In this document: positions 21,669 through 36,903 of the stretch, in pieces | Numbering within the stretch: the first letter of the stretch is position 1 | Layout of the letters: each line of letters opens with the position of its first letter | Assembly (NCBI GenBank): GCA_002189035.1 | Contig: NEEC01000004.1 | Location: 3,968,001-4,032,000 of the forward strand | Direction: 5' to 3' | Source: Utricularia gibba | Taxonomy: Eukaryota; Streptophyta; Magnoliopsida; Lamiales; Lentibulariaceae | DNA: 64,000 nt | Notes under the pieces: generated by a model | What the model saw: the letters and a program-made list of their open reading frames with translations, nothing else | Database searches by the model: none | Told to the model about the DNA's origin: nothing | Made by a program: the position numbers and the translations under genes

Positions 21669-22301
21669 ATGGTTGATTTCTTCTCCGACAGCGACGACGA
21701 CAAAGCGGTGGAGGAGATCCTCTCTCAGGCCACGGACATGGTGGTTCTTGAGCAAGTCGCCGCCATCAACTGCGCCAGTTTCGCCGATTCCGATCTCCCG
21801 TCACACCTCGAAGCTCGCTTTCGGAAGCTCAAATCTCTTCCATCGAGCCAGTCAAACTGCCTATCCTCACTAAAAGGGGACTCCAAAGTTTCACCAAAAC
21901 ACCTGGGATCTGAATCACAATCGCATTTTCCAGAAATCCCACCTCTTAAACCCCTTTCCCCAACATCAGAACTACATCATCTGAAAATCCCATCTCGAAA
22001 ATCCCCTTCAAGCTCTTCGTTTTCAAGTAGATCTGTTTCCGTTTCTCCACCGGCGAGAAGGGGCTGCTTTATGTGTTCTCCCTGTAAGTGGGGATCCGGA
22101 AAAGGAAAAAAAGGCCCTGATTTGGAGAGTCACTGGGTGAAATGTGAGGAATTCGTGGCAGATTTGAAGAAGAGCCAGAGGAGAATGATGAAGAATGCCA
22201 TGAAAGGGGAAGAAAAGATGATGAGGAAGGCTGAGAAAATCATCAACTGGGCTGATGAAGCTTCTGCCAGGATGAGGGAGAATGCTCTCAAGTTTCGTTG
22301 A
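21669..22301 (+). CDS. Uncharacterised plant protein, 210 residues, single exon
   Basis: The ATG follows a gene-like leader, and the frame is complete, ending TGA at 22301. The N-terminus is acidic (MVDFFSDSDDDKAVEEILSQ), followed by ILSQATDMVVLEQVAAINCA, a Ser/Pro-rich middle (about residues 60-125), a small Cys motif (RRGCFMCSPCKW, about 128-139), and a strongly basic, probably coiled-coil C-terminal helix (KKSQRRMMKNAMKGEEKMM). I believe related proteins occur as single-copy unknowns in other plants, but I cannot name a domain or function. No signal peptide or membrane segment is seen. The acidic start with basic coiled tail suggests a nuclear or nucleic-acid-associated role; this is inference. 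Confidence 0.75.
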   Translation: MVDFFSDSDDDKAVEEILSQATDMVVLEQVAAINCASFADSDLPSHLEARFRKLKSLPSSQSNCLSSLKGDSKVSPKHLGSESQSHFPEIPPLKPLSPTSELHHLKIPSRKSPSSSSFSSRSVSVSPPARRGCFMCSPCKWGSGKGKKGPDLESHWVKCEEFVADLKKSQRRMMKNAMKGEEKMMRKAEKIINWADEASARMRENALKFR

Positions 22302-22439
22302 TTCCTGATGTACTTCCACCGTTTGGCCCTTTTTCCTTGAAGCGATAATCATAATATATCTTAAATTATTATTAGTAATCATTTTTATTCAATTTTTTAA
22401 TTTTAATATTTGGAATAGAATATTTCATGAGTTATGGGT

Positions 22440-22669
22440 CACCGCTGGGCCCATCCAAAATTGGGCTTCAGTAATTGGGCCTACGATGGGTCCTGACCAT
22501 CCGCCAGTGTCCGCTGTCCCGTTCGTTTCTCCAGTTCCGAATACAAAAGCAAAATGATTTTTGGACTCGCGGGTTCGATTGAGTAGTTGAATGTCGATTT
22601 GCACGCTCTAATTTCTATACAGTATCTGTTTTCTTGACAAGAAGCTGAATTGCAGAACAGCAGTGGAAA
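22440..22669 (+). promoter_or_regulatory. RECQL2 promoter with three site II motifs
   Basis: TGGGCC at 22446-22451, TGGGCT at 22462-22467 and TGGGCC at 22476-22481, within 230 bp of the RECQL2 ATG. Clusters of TGGGCY are usual in promoters of dividing-cell genes bound by TCP factors. Confidence 0.55.
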
Positions 22670-26921
<4,252 letters not shown>

Positions 26922-27761
26922 CCAGTTAAGTATAGTTTATCTCCTACAAATGCCACGTTATTCTCTTGGTAATGACGTTTGATATGAGATTTATTTATTT
27001 TGTTTTATCTATTTTTGCATTTTTTTTTAAAACTTTCTAGTCCATATGTTGGACCACGTGCTGTGTTTTCAAACTTGAAGGTTAACCAGCGATTGAAAAC
27101 CGTTAATCGGTTTTGTAGCAAGTTGTGGGTTAATTGCATAAGAGATTTTCAATTTTGTGAGATATGATATCTAAATAATTAGTATTATTACGACCCACTT
27201 TTGTTTAAAGTTATCATTTTTTTATTGATCAAAACCCGATTTTGAATAGAAATGGTTCGTACCATCGATTCTGATTGTAGGGGCATCCACATCACTATTC
27301 GAACAATGTAGATGTAGTAAACATGTAGATAAACGCAAATCTCTTTACACGGACAACAAAGTATTTTTTATATATATTTTTAATTTTTTTAACATATTTA
27401 ATATATAAACCCTAATTTTTCATATTCAATTTTATATCTACATTTTTTTTCCAATGTGGTGGATCTGTTTTCACAAAAGATGAAGAATAATCTGCAAATT
27501 TTTGTTTGTAACTAATGGTTAATATAGAATTTTTGTATTTTTGCAAGTTATCAAAGTTTCTATTTCATCTTCTACATTAATTATATTAATTAAAGGATTT
27601 GAAAAATTTCTAAACATTGTACTTTTTTTATGTTTTGGAATAACTAATATTTGGTAATGTTTAATAGTTTAAATTATAGTGTTTTATAGAATAACTACGT
27701 TATATATCATAGTATAGAATTATAAATTTGATTAAACTTAATTAATATTAAATATTTATTA

Positions 27762-27833
<72 letters not shown>

Positions 27834-27960
27834 ATTTTGTTTTTGAAATAATTTTCTTATTTTTTAGAATCATTTCGATATATTATATTTGGTTTTTATA
27901 GTATTATGTTAAGTGTATTTATTTAAATATTTATTTGATCATTTTTTCAATAATACTTTT
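26922..27960. other. AT-rich intergenic DNA with an AT microsatellite
   Basis: No gene is visible. A pure (TA)n run occupies 27766-27829. The rest is AT-rich. Confidence 0.65.
27766..27829. repeat. (TA)32 microsatellite
   Basis: Uninterrupted TA dinucleotide repeat of 64 bp. Confidence 0.97.
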
Positions 27961-27984
27961 AGATTAATATGGGTTCAATGACAA

Positions 27985-28215
27985 GATGAATAGATGATAA
28001 AGTCAACATATTCGTGTCAGCTTGGTTAAATACTTCAATTGATCTCATTATCGATAATTTCCAAAAATCAAAGTTATTTTAGAATGCCATTGATTTTTTC
28101 TATTGTGATGCAATCAAGACTTATGAAACAAATGGAAAAATTTGTAAACCTTAAGCTTTGAGGAACAAGTGGAAAAACTTAAGTACAAATGTTCAAATTT
28201 TTTTTTAGAATATGT
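27985..28215 (+). pseudogene. Harbinger Myb/SANT-like (trihelix) protein remnant, copy A
   Basis: Reads AWLNTSIDLIIDNFQKSKLF, a stop, then further segments such as ALRNKWKNLSTNVQIF. This is the classic SANT/trihelix domain of Harbinger-associated DNA-binding proteins (WLNTSID, then LKxKW). Stops interrupt it. Confidence 0.65.
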
Positions 28216-29494
28216 GATAAGATTTCATGATAGGATCAAAACGATTACAGCAATTACGATTTGATTGATATGAGCTTGAAGTTATATACATAAGAATTTC
28301 GTAAACCTTTTACATACTTGAAAGCTTGAAAGATATTACGAGATTAACCAAAATAGATGAAATTAAAATCTATTGCTATTTACACCTTATTTTATTTTTA
28401 CTAACTCATTATTTTGTATGAAAACATAATGTAGAAAATGAAAGTAAGAAGAAAAAGAAAGTACTCATCGCATGTGACTCATCATCGGTCCAATCTGATA
28501 TAACTTCTAATATAATGAAACAAATGAATTTAAAGGTTACAATTATACAACGTCCTAATGGATAAAAGAATGCTAAGAAACCACGAATTCATAATAGTAA
28601 CTCTAGCATAATTTCTCAAGAGAAAAAGATGATATCAAAGTAATAATTGATAAATTGGATGAGTATAATGATGGATGGATCCCTCCACAAGTGGAGCCTA
28701 CAAAAGATTAAAGAAACATGCGATTGATGGCATTGGACGATGAGGATTGGTGGCATCAGCTAGGGGGTTGGTGGGGAATGCTTTCCTATAGAATCATCCC
28801 ATCCAATCTCAACAAGAGCTCGTAGCTCTTAGGTGTTTTTGTGTGAGTTCGGTAGAATAGGAAAAAGGAGAAAGATAATATTCTTTTGTATTTGTGTTTC
28901 TCATATGATAGAGTTTTCAGAAAAACGATAGAAAGAAAGAGTAAAACTTAGTAATTTATTAAAATAAATTTCTTTGTATTCACTGTGATAAATAGTGAAT
29001 TTTCTTAGAGTTAGGTGTGGATGTAGTCCTTATTTTGAATGAACCACATTAAATCTCGTTATCTATTTTCTTGATTTTTTATGTCAAATTTATTATTTGG
29101 TAACAATTGCACACAACATATAAGATAAAAATGGTAAGACACAATGCACTATACCAACAATATATTGTAGTGAAGAATACAAAAATTGTAGTGAACTCTG
29201 CATACGAGTTGAAGTTGTTGATCGAGATCAATGGGTCAAAGATAGATAACTTTCAAAGAATGCTATATAATGAAGAATATAATCATGTATTATCTAGTAT
29301 GAATTTAACAGAGTTCACTTCCTATTCAGACTTATTCGCTTCCACCTCAGCCTAATTTTCAAGAACCACATAGTGGTTTTAATGATAATTGTTGATTCTT
29401 AATATTGTTTATTTTTAAATACTGCAACTTTTATCAACTATGTAACTTAATTTTAGCTTATTACATCGTATTGAACAAATTATTTAACTTATTA

Positions 29495-29765
29495 AACCTA
29501 CCTCATCAATCATATAGCACAATTACTAATTTATCATATCAACCATACCTTACAACTTCCAATTTATCGCATCAACCACACTTTATAACTACCAATCTAT
29601 CACATCAACTATACCTTATAACTACCAATTCACAACACTGACCAAACCTTACAACTATCAATTCATCACACTAACAATACCTTACAACTAACAATCCACC
29701 ACACCAATCATATCTCACAATTATCAATCCACTATACTAACTATATCTCACAACTAACATTCTAA
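29495..29765 (+). repeat. 33-bp tandem minisatellite, about 8 units
   Basis: Units of the type CAATNNATCACATCAACTATACCTTATAACTAC recur at 33-bp spacing, with substitutions increasing towards the right. 33 is a multiple of three, so a plus-strand frame shows an 11-residue periodicity (29405-29641). It lies just upstream of the copy A transposase. Confidence 0.85.
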
Positions 29766-29833
29766 CTCAACAATCACATCTCACTTATTATGTATAATTT
29801 TTATCATTTATAAAGAATTCATTCATCAATTCA

Positions 29834-30265
29834 ATGGATTTTCAAAACAATCAAGAGCATATTTCTTTTCAAAATGAGCATTTTGATCCAAAGGATTTTT
29901 CAATCATTTTGTCTCATCATAATGGTGAAATTATTGATGCAAATGAAGCTATTATTAAATATATATTCAAAAATGAGCCAGATCAACCTCGAAAAAATAG
30001 AGGAAATATGAATATATTGATACGTGAGTTTGGAAATACTCGCCTAATAATGGACTATTTCTCAATTAATGCCACCTACAATAATCATATATTCTGTCGA
30101 CATTTCATAATGTGTCATAGTTTGTTCGAACATATTATGTCCAATTTTTTGGAAATAATTACATATCTACAAGAGAAACCAGATGCAACCAGTTATGTTT
30201 CCTTAACAATAATGCATTACTACAATGCGAATGATGACATATATGTATGGTGTAGATGCTTGTAA
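29834..30265 (+). pseudogene. Harbinger transposase N-terminal fragment, copy A
   Basis: A 143-residue frame contains GNTRLIMDYFSINATYNNHI followed by FCRHFIMCHSLFEHIM. This matches the conserved N-terminal region of plant PIF/Harbinger transposases (dyfa-npty-ndrlFRRRFRM). It stops before the catalytic core. Confidence 0.75.
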
Positions 30266-30589
30266 TTAATATTTTCAAATTAGTGAGTCTACTACTCTCA
30301 AATACTTAAGATCTTTTATAATTGGAATTCATACAATGTTTAGATAGAATATATTAGATGTTTCAATTCAAGTGACGTTTAAAAACTTCTGTCATGAGAT
30401 GAATAGTTTCCTTGCCGAAACTATCTTAAAAACAGAGTAAAGCATCTATCGATTCAGAAGGATAGAAACATTCTCCAAAGTTTGGCATAGAACATAGGTG
30501 ACATGAATGTTGAGTGCGTGGTAGGTGGCACCCACCTACTTCCATCGTAGTGGTTATAATGAGTACGATTTTAAGCAACAAGCATTAAA

Positions 30590-31150
30590 ATTATACAAAT
30601 ATGAAGAGAAGAAAGATTTTGTAGACATCAAGTGTTGGAAAATCTTACGTTTAGAGCCGAAGTAGATGCCAGTACGTAAAATTACATTTTCTATTATTTA
30701 TCTACTACTTTATCATAATAGAGATGCATTTATATTTTTTTTGCTAGGTTCCAAAATCATCGAATGAAGGTTTCACAATGGGATCAAATGATTTAGTGAC
30801 TCAACCTTTACACACTTCATGTGTTGAAAAAGAAACAAGACATTTAGGATAAAAGGTGGCTAAACACAAATGAGAATAAAAATGAAGTGATGGACTCAAT
30901 TTCTTTCAAGAAGAAAGCATTTGGTAAATATATGAATAGTATCTCGGACCTTCTTCAGGATATTCAGAAGAAGAATGATGTGATGTGGGTATTTAATCAT
31001 ATATATTATGTGGATGTGCTTAATAAGTTATCTGAAAAAGATGTAAGTAAGATGACCCCTGAACAAAGGATCATGCATGAAATAGACTTTCAAGATTTTG
31101 CAAATGCAAGTTGTTAACTAGAGATAAATGTACATCGAAGGAGAACGTGG
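30590..31150 (+). pseudogene. Harbinger trihelix protein remnant, copy B
   Basis: Near 30600 the frame reads LKLYKYEEKKDFVDIKCWKI, then LRLEP and a stop. A later frame (30887-31117) gives a Lys/Asp-rich helical tail ending EIDFQDFANAS. Both are typical of the C-terminal half of Harbinger SANT proteins. Confidence 0.6.
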
Positions 31151-31559
31151 ACGATGAGTTTGTGGATCTTTCTGATGATTGATAAGGTTTATGTAGCATT
31201 TGATGTTTGTATTTTTTTCATTCGAACAATATATGCAGTATTAAGTATTTCATTATTTTAATTTTGTTTCTTTATTTTGTTGATAAATGCAAATAAAAAG
31301 GATTGGTACCAATATAAGTGGTGCGAATTAAAAGGTTTAGTTGCAATACAAGTGATTAGTAGAATTCAATCTATTTGCCTATTTAAGGTTCTTGTATCCA
31401 TATGGTTTTCTTACTCGATTATTACCATGAATCCATCATTTCCCAAACCTTTTCATTTTTTTTGCTGAGGATGACATAGATTATAAAGCAATTGTTCAAG
31501 AAGTATATAATTTCTTCTTCAATGACTCAGATGAGGAGCCACAAGAACAAGAACCTTCT

Positions 31560-32620
31560 TGACAATGATGTGAACACAATCGTGAATTAGAGCATGAAAA
31601 ATTGATGGCTAATTATTTTTGCAACAATTGCACTCTCACAGATGAACAATTTCGCAGAAGATTTCGTATGAAGCATTCTTTATTTAAAAAAATTGTTGAG
31701 ACTATCAAATATCAAGATCCCTATTTTCAAGACAAGGTAGATTACATAGGTCGTCTAAGCTTAAGCCCTTTACAAAAGTGCATGGCTGCTATGCGTTTAT
31801 TAGCTTATGTTAACGAATATATTCGAATTGAAGAGGCAATATCCATCAAATGTATTTGTCATTTTGTTACTGTCATTCTCTCTTGTTTTTTAGAACACTA
31901 TTTATGATCACTCACAATAAAAGATTTAGAATGTTTGCTTGCTTGGGGCGAGGCTAGGGGATTTCTTGAAATACTTGGAAGTGCGGATTGCATGCATTGA
32001 GAGTAGAAAAATTTTCATGTAGCCTGGCAAGGTCCTTCGTAAACCATCACTCATGTTAGAAGTGGTAGCATCTGCTGATACATGGATATGACATGCATTT
32101 TTTGGAATACCAGGTGCGAATAACGATATCAATGTTTTATGGCATTCTTATTTACTAAATGAGTTACATAATGAGATTGCACCACGAATTCACTATCAAT
32201 GGTAATTATTATGACATGGTATATTATTTGGCCGACGGTATTTATCCGGAATGAGCTGTGTTTGTGAAATCTATTACACTGCCACAAGGTCGAAAAGCTC
32301 GTTGTTTTGCTTAATTCTAGGAGAGTGCTAGAAAAGACATAGAACGGACTTTTGGAATATTACAAAGCCAGTTTGGAATACTAACATCTCCTGGAAGAGC
32401 TTGGAATCAAAAAACTCTTGGAGATATTATGTATGCATGTATCATATTATATAATATGATTGTAGAAGATGAATGTCATGTCATTCATGAAGATAATATT
32501 ATGGATGAATACGAAAGATTTACGACTGTTGAACCATCGGAAATTTATAGAGATGCTGGGATCAATATGCCAAGTTATTTTGATCGAATAGAGCATTCAT
32601 GTAATATTTACATACATTGA
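31560..32620 (+). pseudogene. Harbinger transposase, copy B, frame-broken
   Basis: Transposase segments in order: DEQFRRRFRMKHSLFKKIVE and GRLSLSPLQKCMAAMRLLAY (31602-31850), FLEILGSADCMH near 31965 (first catalytic Asp region), SITLPQGRKARCF near 32270, KDIERTFGILQSQFGIL near 32335 (catalytic Glu region), and MYACIILYNMIVEDE at 32429 to the end. Several shifts and stops separate them, so it cannot encode an active enzyme as it stands. Confidence 0.85.
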
Positions 32621-32929
32621 TGTCTAAAAAATGATTTGACCGAACATATTTGTACAAATTTTAATTGATTTTTAGATTGTTTAGTAATTTCATTTTACGA
32701 TTTTGTAATTTTATTTATCAATTTCAATGTTTAAAATTGAAATATATTTTGAAATCTTTATTTTAATATTAGGATTTCTAGAAATGAATACAAATATAAA
32801 GGTAACTTACTAACGAAAACTCAATAATTCAATCATTTTCGGAAATTGATAAAGATGTTCTTAAAATCGATATTTAGAATTATTTATTCAATTGTTCGCA
32901 TATGAGATCATTAAACTCTAGTTAATATC

Positions 32930-33115
32930 ATGCATGTTGGCATAATTTTATTTAATATGATTATTGAAGATGAAGTACATGATACTCAATCAAACCCTGA
33001 AAACTATGATCATATAACACAACAACCACATGATTTATTAAGACAAAATATTCATGCTTTTGATACATATATTTCTCGAGTTATAAAATTCAAGAAAACA
33101 AAATTACATAAATAA
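32930..33115 (+). pseudogene. Harbinger transposase C-terminal fragment, copy A
   Basis: Reads MHVGIILFNMIIEDEVHDTQ, homologous to the C-terminus of copy B at 32429 but clearly diverged. It is stranded without a core, which supports nesting of copy B within copy A. Confidence 0.75.
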
Positions 33116-33120
33116 TTGAA

Positions 33121-33632
33121 AACAGATTTGATTGAACATATTTGAAATTAATTTTGTTAATTTTATAATTTTTGTATTATGTATTTTCTAAATAATATTT
33201 TTTTTCTATTTTAAATAAAAATTATTATTGTATTTGATTAATGTGTAAATTAATATAAATTTAATAAATATAAATATTATAAAAGACATTGTTCAGATAG
33301 CAATGTGAATAATGATGAAAGTATGTTATGTATTATTTAATATTATATAATAATGAGATAGAATATAAAAATTATGAGGTGGACTATATATGGTTCGACA
33401 ACAATGTGGATGTCCTAATACTGGATTGAAAACATAGCCTACGTGTGTCTTAGTCAGGAAAAAGAAAAAAAATAATATTTTTTATTTAAACGTATTGCGT
33501 CGAAAGGAATTATTTCAAATTGGAAAATGAAATTGCCAAAATTGATAAAGCGTAATTCCTCGGCTGGTTTTTGGAGCGAATACAATTATCTAGGGCTGCG
33601 AGTTTCTATCGGCGTTTCTCTCATCGGACGGC
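33121..33632. other. AT-rich spacer and eIF4A3-A promoter
   Basis: AT-rich until about 33420, then a gene-like leader from about 33540 into the ATG at 33633. No distinct motif is recognised. Confidence 0.5.
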
Positions 33633-36218
33633 ATGGCGGCGTCGGGGAGTCAGAGAGGCGGTGGGGGACGGCGGATGGAGGAAGAAGACGCGAAGCTGGT
33701 CTTCGAAACTTCGAAAGGCGTGGAGCCGATACTGAGTTTCGACGAGATGGGGATAAAAGAAGATCTCCTCAGAGGGATCTACAACTATGGGTTCGAGAAG
33801 CCTTCCGCTATTCAGCAGCGAGCGATTCTTCCGATTATATCTGGGCGAGATGTTATTGCGCAAGCGCAGTCTGGGACTGGGAAAACCTCAATGATTGCGC
33901 TTGCTGTTTGCCAAGTCGTTGACACCAAATCTTCCGAGTATGTCTCGGTTCTTGCTGACTTTATTTTTTTCTTTTGTTTTTGGCTTGACCCTGAATGTGA
34001 TTATTTCCGACGCCCTCTTCAACTTTGGGTGGGTTAGGCTTCATTTTTTTTTCTTCACATTTAAAGCTTGGTCCTCAAATTCTCGTGATAATTTGATGCT
34101 TGCAACTGCTAATGAGTTTGAAGGCTGCATGAAGATGAGTTTTTATAAGGGGAATTTTATATATTGACAGTGGAAGAATATGCTTAAGGGGTCCTTTTTA
34201 TTTCGTTTTTGGAACAGAGTCCAAGCGCTAATATTGTCACCTACAAGGGAGTTGGCTGCTCAAACGGAGAAAGTGATACTCGCTATTGGTGACTTTATTA
34301 ATGTGCAAGCGCATTCCTGCATTGGAGGTAAAAATCTTGGAGAGGACATAAGAAAGTTGGAGCATGGAGTTCAGGTGGTCTCTGGAACTCCCGGTAGAGT
34401 TTGTGACATGATCAAGAGAAGAACATTGCGAACTAGGGCAATTAAGTTATTAATTCTGGTATGTACCCTCATTAGCATTATCTGTTACTCCTTTCAATTG
34501 TTTTACTGTTCCGAGTCGACTGTTGCCATATTCTGATTTGTGAATTTATATGACGTTGTTAGGATGAGTCAGATGAAATGTTAAGCAGAGGTTTTAAGGA
34601 TCAGATATATGATGTTTACAGATACCTTCCTCCCGAACTTCAGGTGATTTTTCCTTCCACCCTCATGCTAGTTGCTTTTTTTTAAGTTTGTTTATCTGCA
34701 GAATGCCCATCAGTATGTATGGTTTGTTTGTTTGTATGTATGTTTGGTGACCGCTTACAATTGTACTCGATTTCTTTATGATTTTCTTTAATATAATTGC
34801 TTTTCTGTTTATTTCAATTATACCCCTTTTATTCCCTATATATCTGTTTCACAGTTTCAAATATCATTCCCACATGTTGTAACTTCAGGTTGTCTTGATA
34901 TCAGCCACCCTCCCAAATGAAATTCTGGAGATGACGAGTAAATTCATGACAGATCCTGTGAGGATACTGGTCAAGCGTGATGAATTGACGCTTGAGGTGT
35001 GCTTTGATACTTTTCAGCTTGAAAATTGTTTTAAAACATTGTTTACTGAACATGGCATCCATTAGTAATACTTGCCTTCTTTTCATTATCTTTTCTTCTC
35101 AGGGGATTAAGCAATTTTTTGTTGCCGTCGAAAGAGAAGAATGGAAATTTGATACTTTGTGTGATTTATATGATACTCTTACAATCACACAGGCTGTAAT
35201 CTTTTGCAATACAAAGAGAAAGGTATTTTATTGATAGAATCAATTGATTCAATGACAACATTTTACTAAATGCCTTCGTGTGCGTATCAAATATTTTGTT
35301 TTATCTGCTTGAGTTGATGTCTTCATTCTGGAAGAATGCGAACGAATATCCCCAATGATGAGTTGTGATTTGTATGGTAATTTCTGATTCTGTATTTAGG
35401 AACTGTCTGATGCATGCTGCTGTTTCTTTTGTGTAACAGGTGGATTGGTTAACGGCAAAAATGCGCGAAAATAACTTTACCGTCTCATCTATGCATGGTG
35501 ATATGCCCCAAAAGGAGCGGGATGCAATCATGGGAGAATTTAGATCTGGCCAGACTCGAGTTCTCATCACCACGGATGTTTGGGCGAGGGGACTGGATGT
35601 TCAACAGGTAATCAATCACTCATGCACTGAATATTATCCCTCTCAGCCTTCCAGAAAATCTAACCATCCGCTAAGTTTGTCTGGCCACCACATTAATGCA
35701 TGTTCATGTGGCCGAACCCTTTATGGTGGAAAGCTATGCTTTTTTGTTATGTTTAGTTTCATAATATCATATATGCATGTATGCATGTTCAACATCTTTT
35801 CGACATTGTGCATATAGATGATTGGTATACATGAGAATGACAATGTTGTTCATTTGTTACCATCAGGTGTCCTTGGTGATTAATTATGATCTTCCAAACA
35901 ACAGAGAAAACTACATCCATCGCATTGGACGATCTGGCCGTTTTGGTAGAAAGGTGATTCATACATTACAGAATTTCCGAAATATCATGTTTTATCTGAT
36001 GTGGAGTTTTTTTTCCCTACTTGTGCACATTTGATGGCGTATTTGATCTCCTGCTTGCTCAATCATTCCTAAGCAAAATCACTTGGTTTTATGTTCATTT
36101 TCAGGGTGTGGCCATAAACTTCGTCAAAAGTGATGATATCAAAATCTTGAGGGACATCGAGCAATACTACAGCACCCAAATTGATGAAATGCCCATGAAC
36201 GTTGCTGATTTAATCTGA
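33633..36218 (+). CDS. EIF4A3: eIF4A3, DEAD-box helicase of the exon junction complex (copy A)
   Basis: Eight exons (33633-33937, 34218-34458, 34563-34643, 34889-34996, 35103-35222, 35440-35607, 35867-35953, 36105-36218) give 407 residues, all in phase. eIF4A3 clamps spliced mRNA as the ATPase core of the exon junction complex, acting in mRNA export, localisation and nonsense-mediated decay. Motifs: Q-motif [19 protein letters not shown] (78-85), [20 protein letters not shown] (183-186), III SAT (214-216), [16 protein letters not shown] (359-366), and the family signature C-terminus [24 protein letters not shown] instead of DEAD is usual in plant eIF4A3. This copy is the more conserved of the two. 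Confidence 0.96.
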
Positions 36219-36903
36219 TGGGGCATTTTTTGCCAGGAGAAACTCTCGTACTGCGAGTATTGTTTGCTTCCCATTGCGTGTAAGCAAGTAGCCTTGTATC
36301 CCATAGGTTTGATTTCAGTTTCCTTCGTGTTGATTACTGATCTACAGTAGTTAAATATTTGGCTAGTTTGAATTTCTTGACATACCTAAATTTTCCACAA
36401 TAGTTTTCGCCCACCACAATCAGCAGGCTGGTAATCATCCTAGATTTTGATTCAAACTTCAATCAACGTGTCGGTCCTTGGCTGTGTGCGGAGCTGAGAC
36501 ACCAAAGCATTCCTGGCCTCGTAGCCGAAACTACGATCGTTTGGAAGAGTTTCGGTAGGAACTGGTCCTTCTACTGCTGGACCTCCGAATGTTCCTTGGA
36601 GGCACCCCGGGATCAGTTATAAAAATGTCACCTCATCTCGAGCGGTGGTCAAAAGGCCTCCCGTGAAACTCTAAAACACTGAAGTAGTTTGAGCCATTAA
36701 CAGGATGAAGAAAGCATCAGGGGGCTTAATAACTTCAAAGGAAACAAGATTCAGCTAAACGAATCTCAAGACATTCAACACACTTGTATGAGAAATCACT
36801 GAAAAGGGCAAGAATTTGATGAAAAGTTGTACCCAACGAGTTCAATTTTACCTGGAATCTACACAATGCCATCCGCAGCAGCCCTATAAAGGAGTAGATT
36901 TTA
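36219..36903. other. 3' regions between convergent eIF4A3-A and MOS2
   Basis: Contains the 3' UTRs of both genes. A few short inverted repeats are present (for example TCGTAG/CTACGA near 36515). No gene is recognised. Confidence 0.5.

Larger units (their letters stand above)
27960..33120 (+). mobile_element. Decayed PIF/Harbinger transposons, apparently nested
   Basis: Harbinger elements carry two genes, a Myb/SANT-trihelix protein and a DDE transposase. Here the order is: trihelix remnant 27985-28215; transposase N-terminus 29834-30265; a second trihelix remnant about 30590-31150; a second transposase about 31560-32620; then a stray transposase C-terminus at 32930-33115. The simplest reading is that copy B (30.3-32.6 kb) sits inside copy A's transposase gene. 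All frames are broken by stops and shifts. Element ends were not located. Confidence 0.75.

Noticed and set aside
36440-36720. Possible miR169-like sequence (CAGCCAAGGA on the minus strand)
   Set aside because: Only the first ten bases agree and no foldback with a complementary arm is present.
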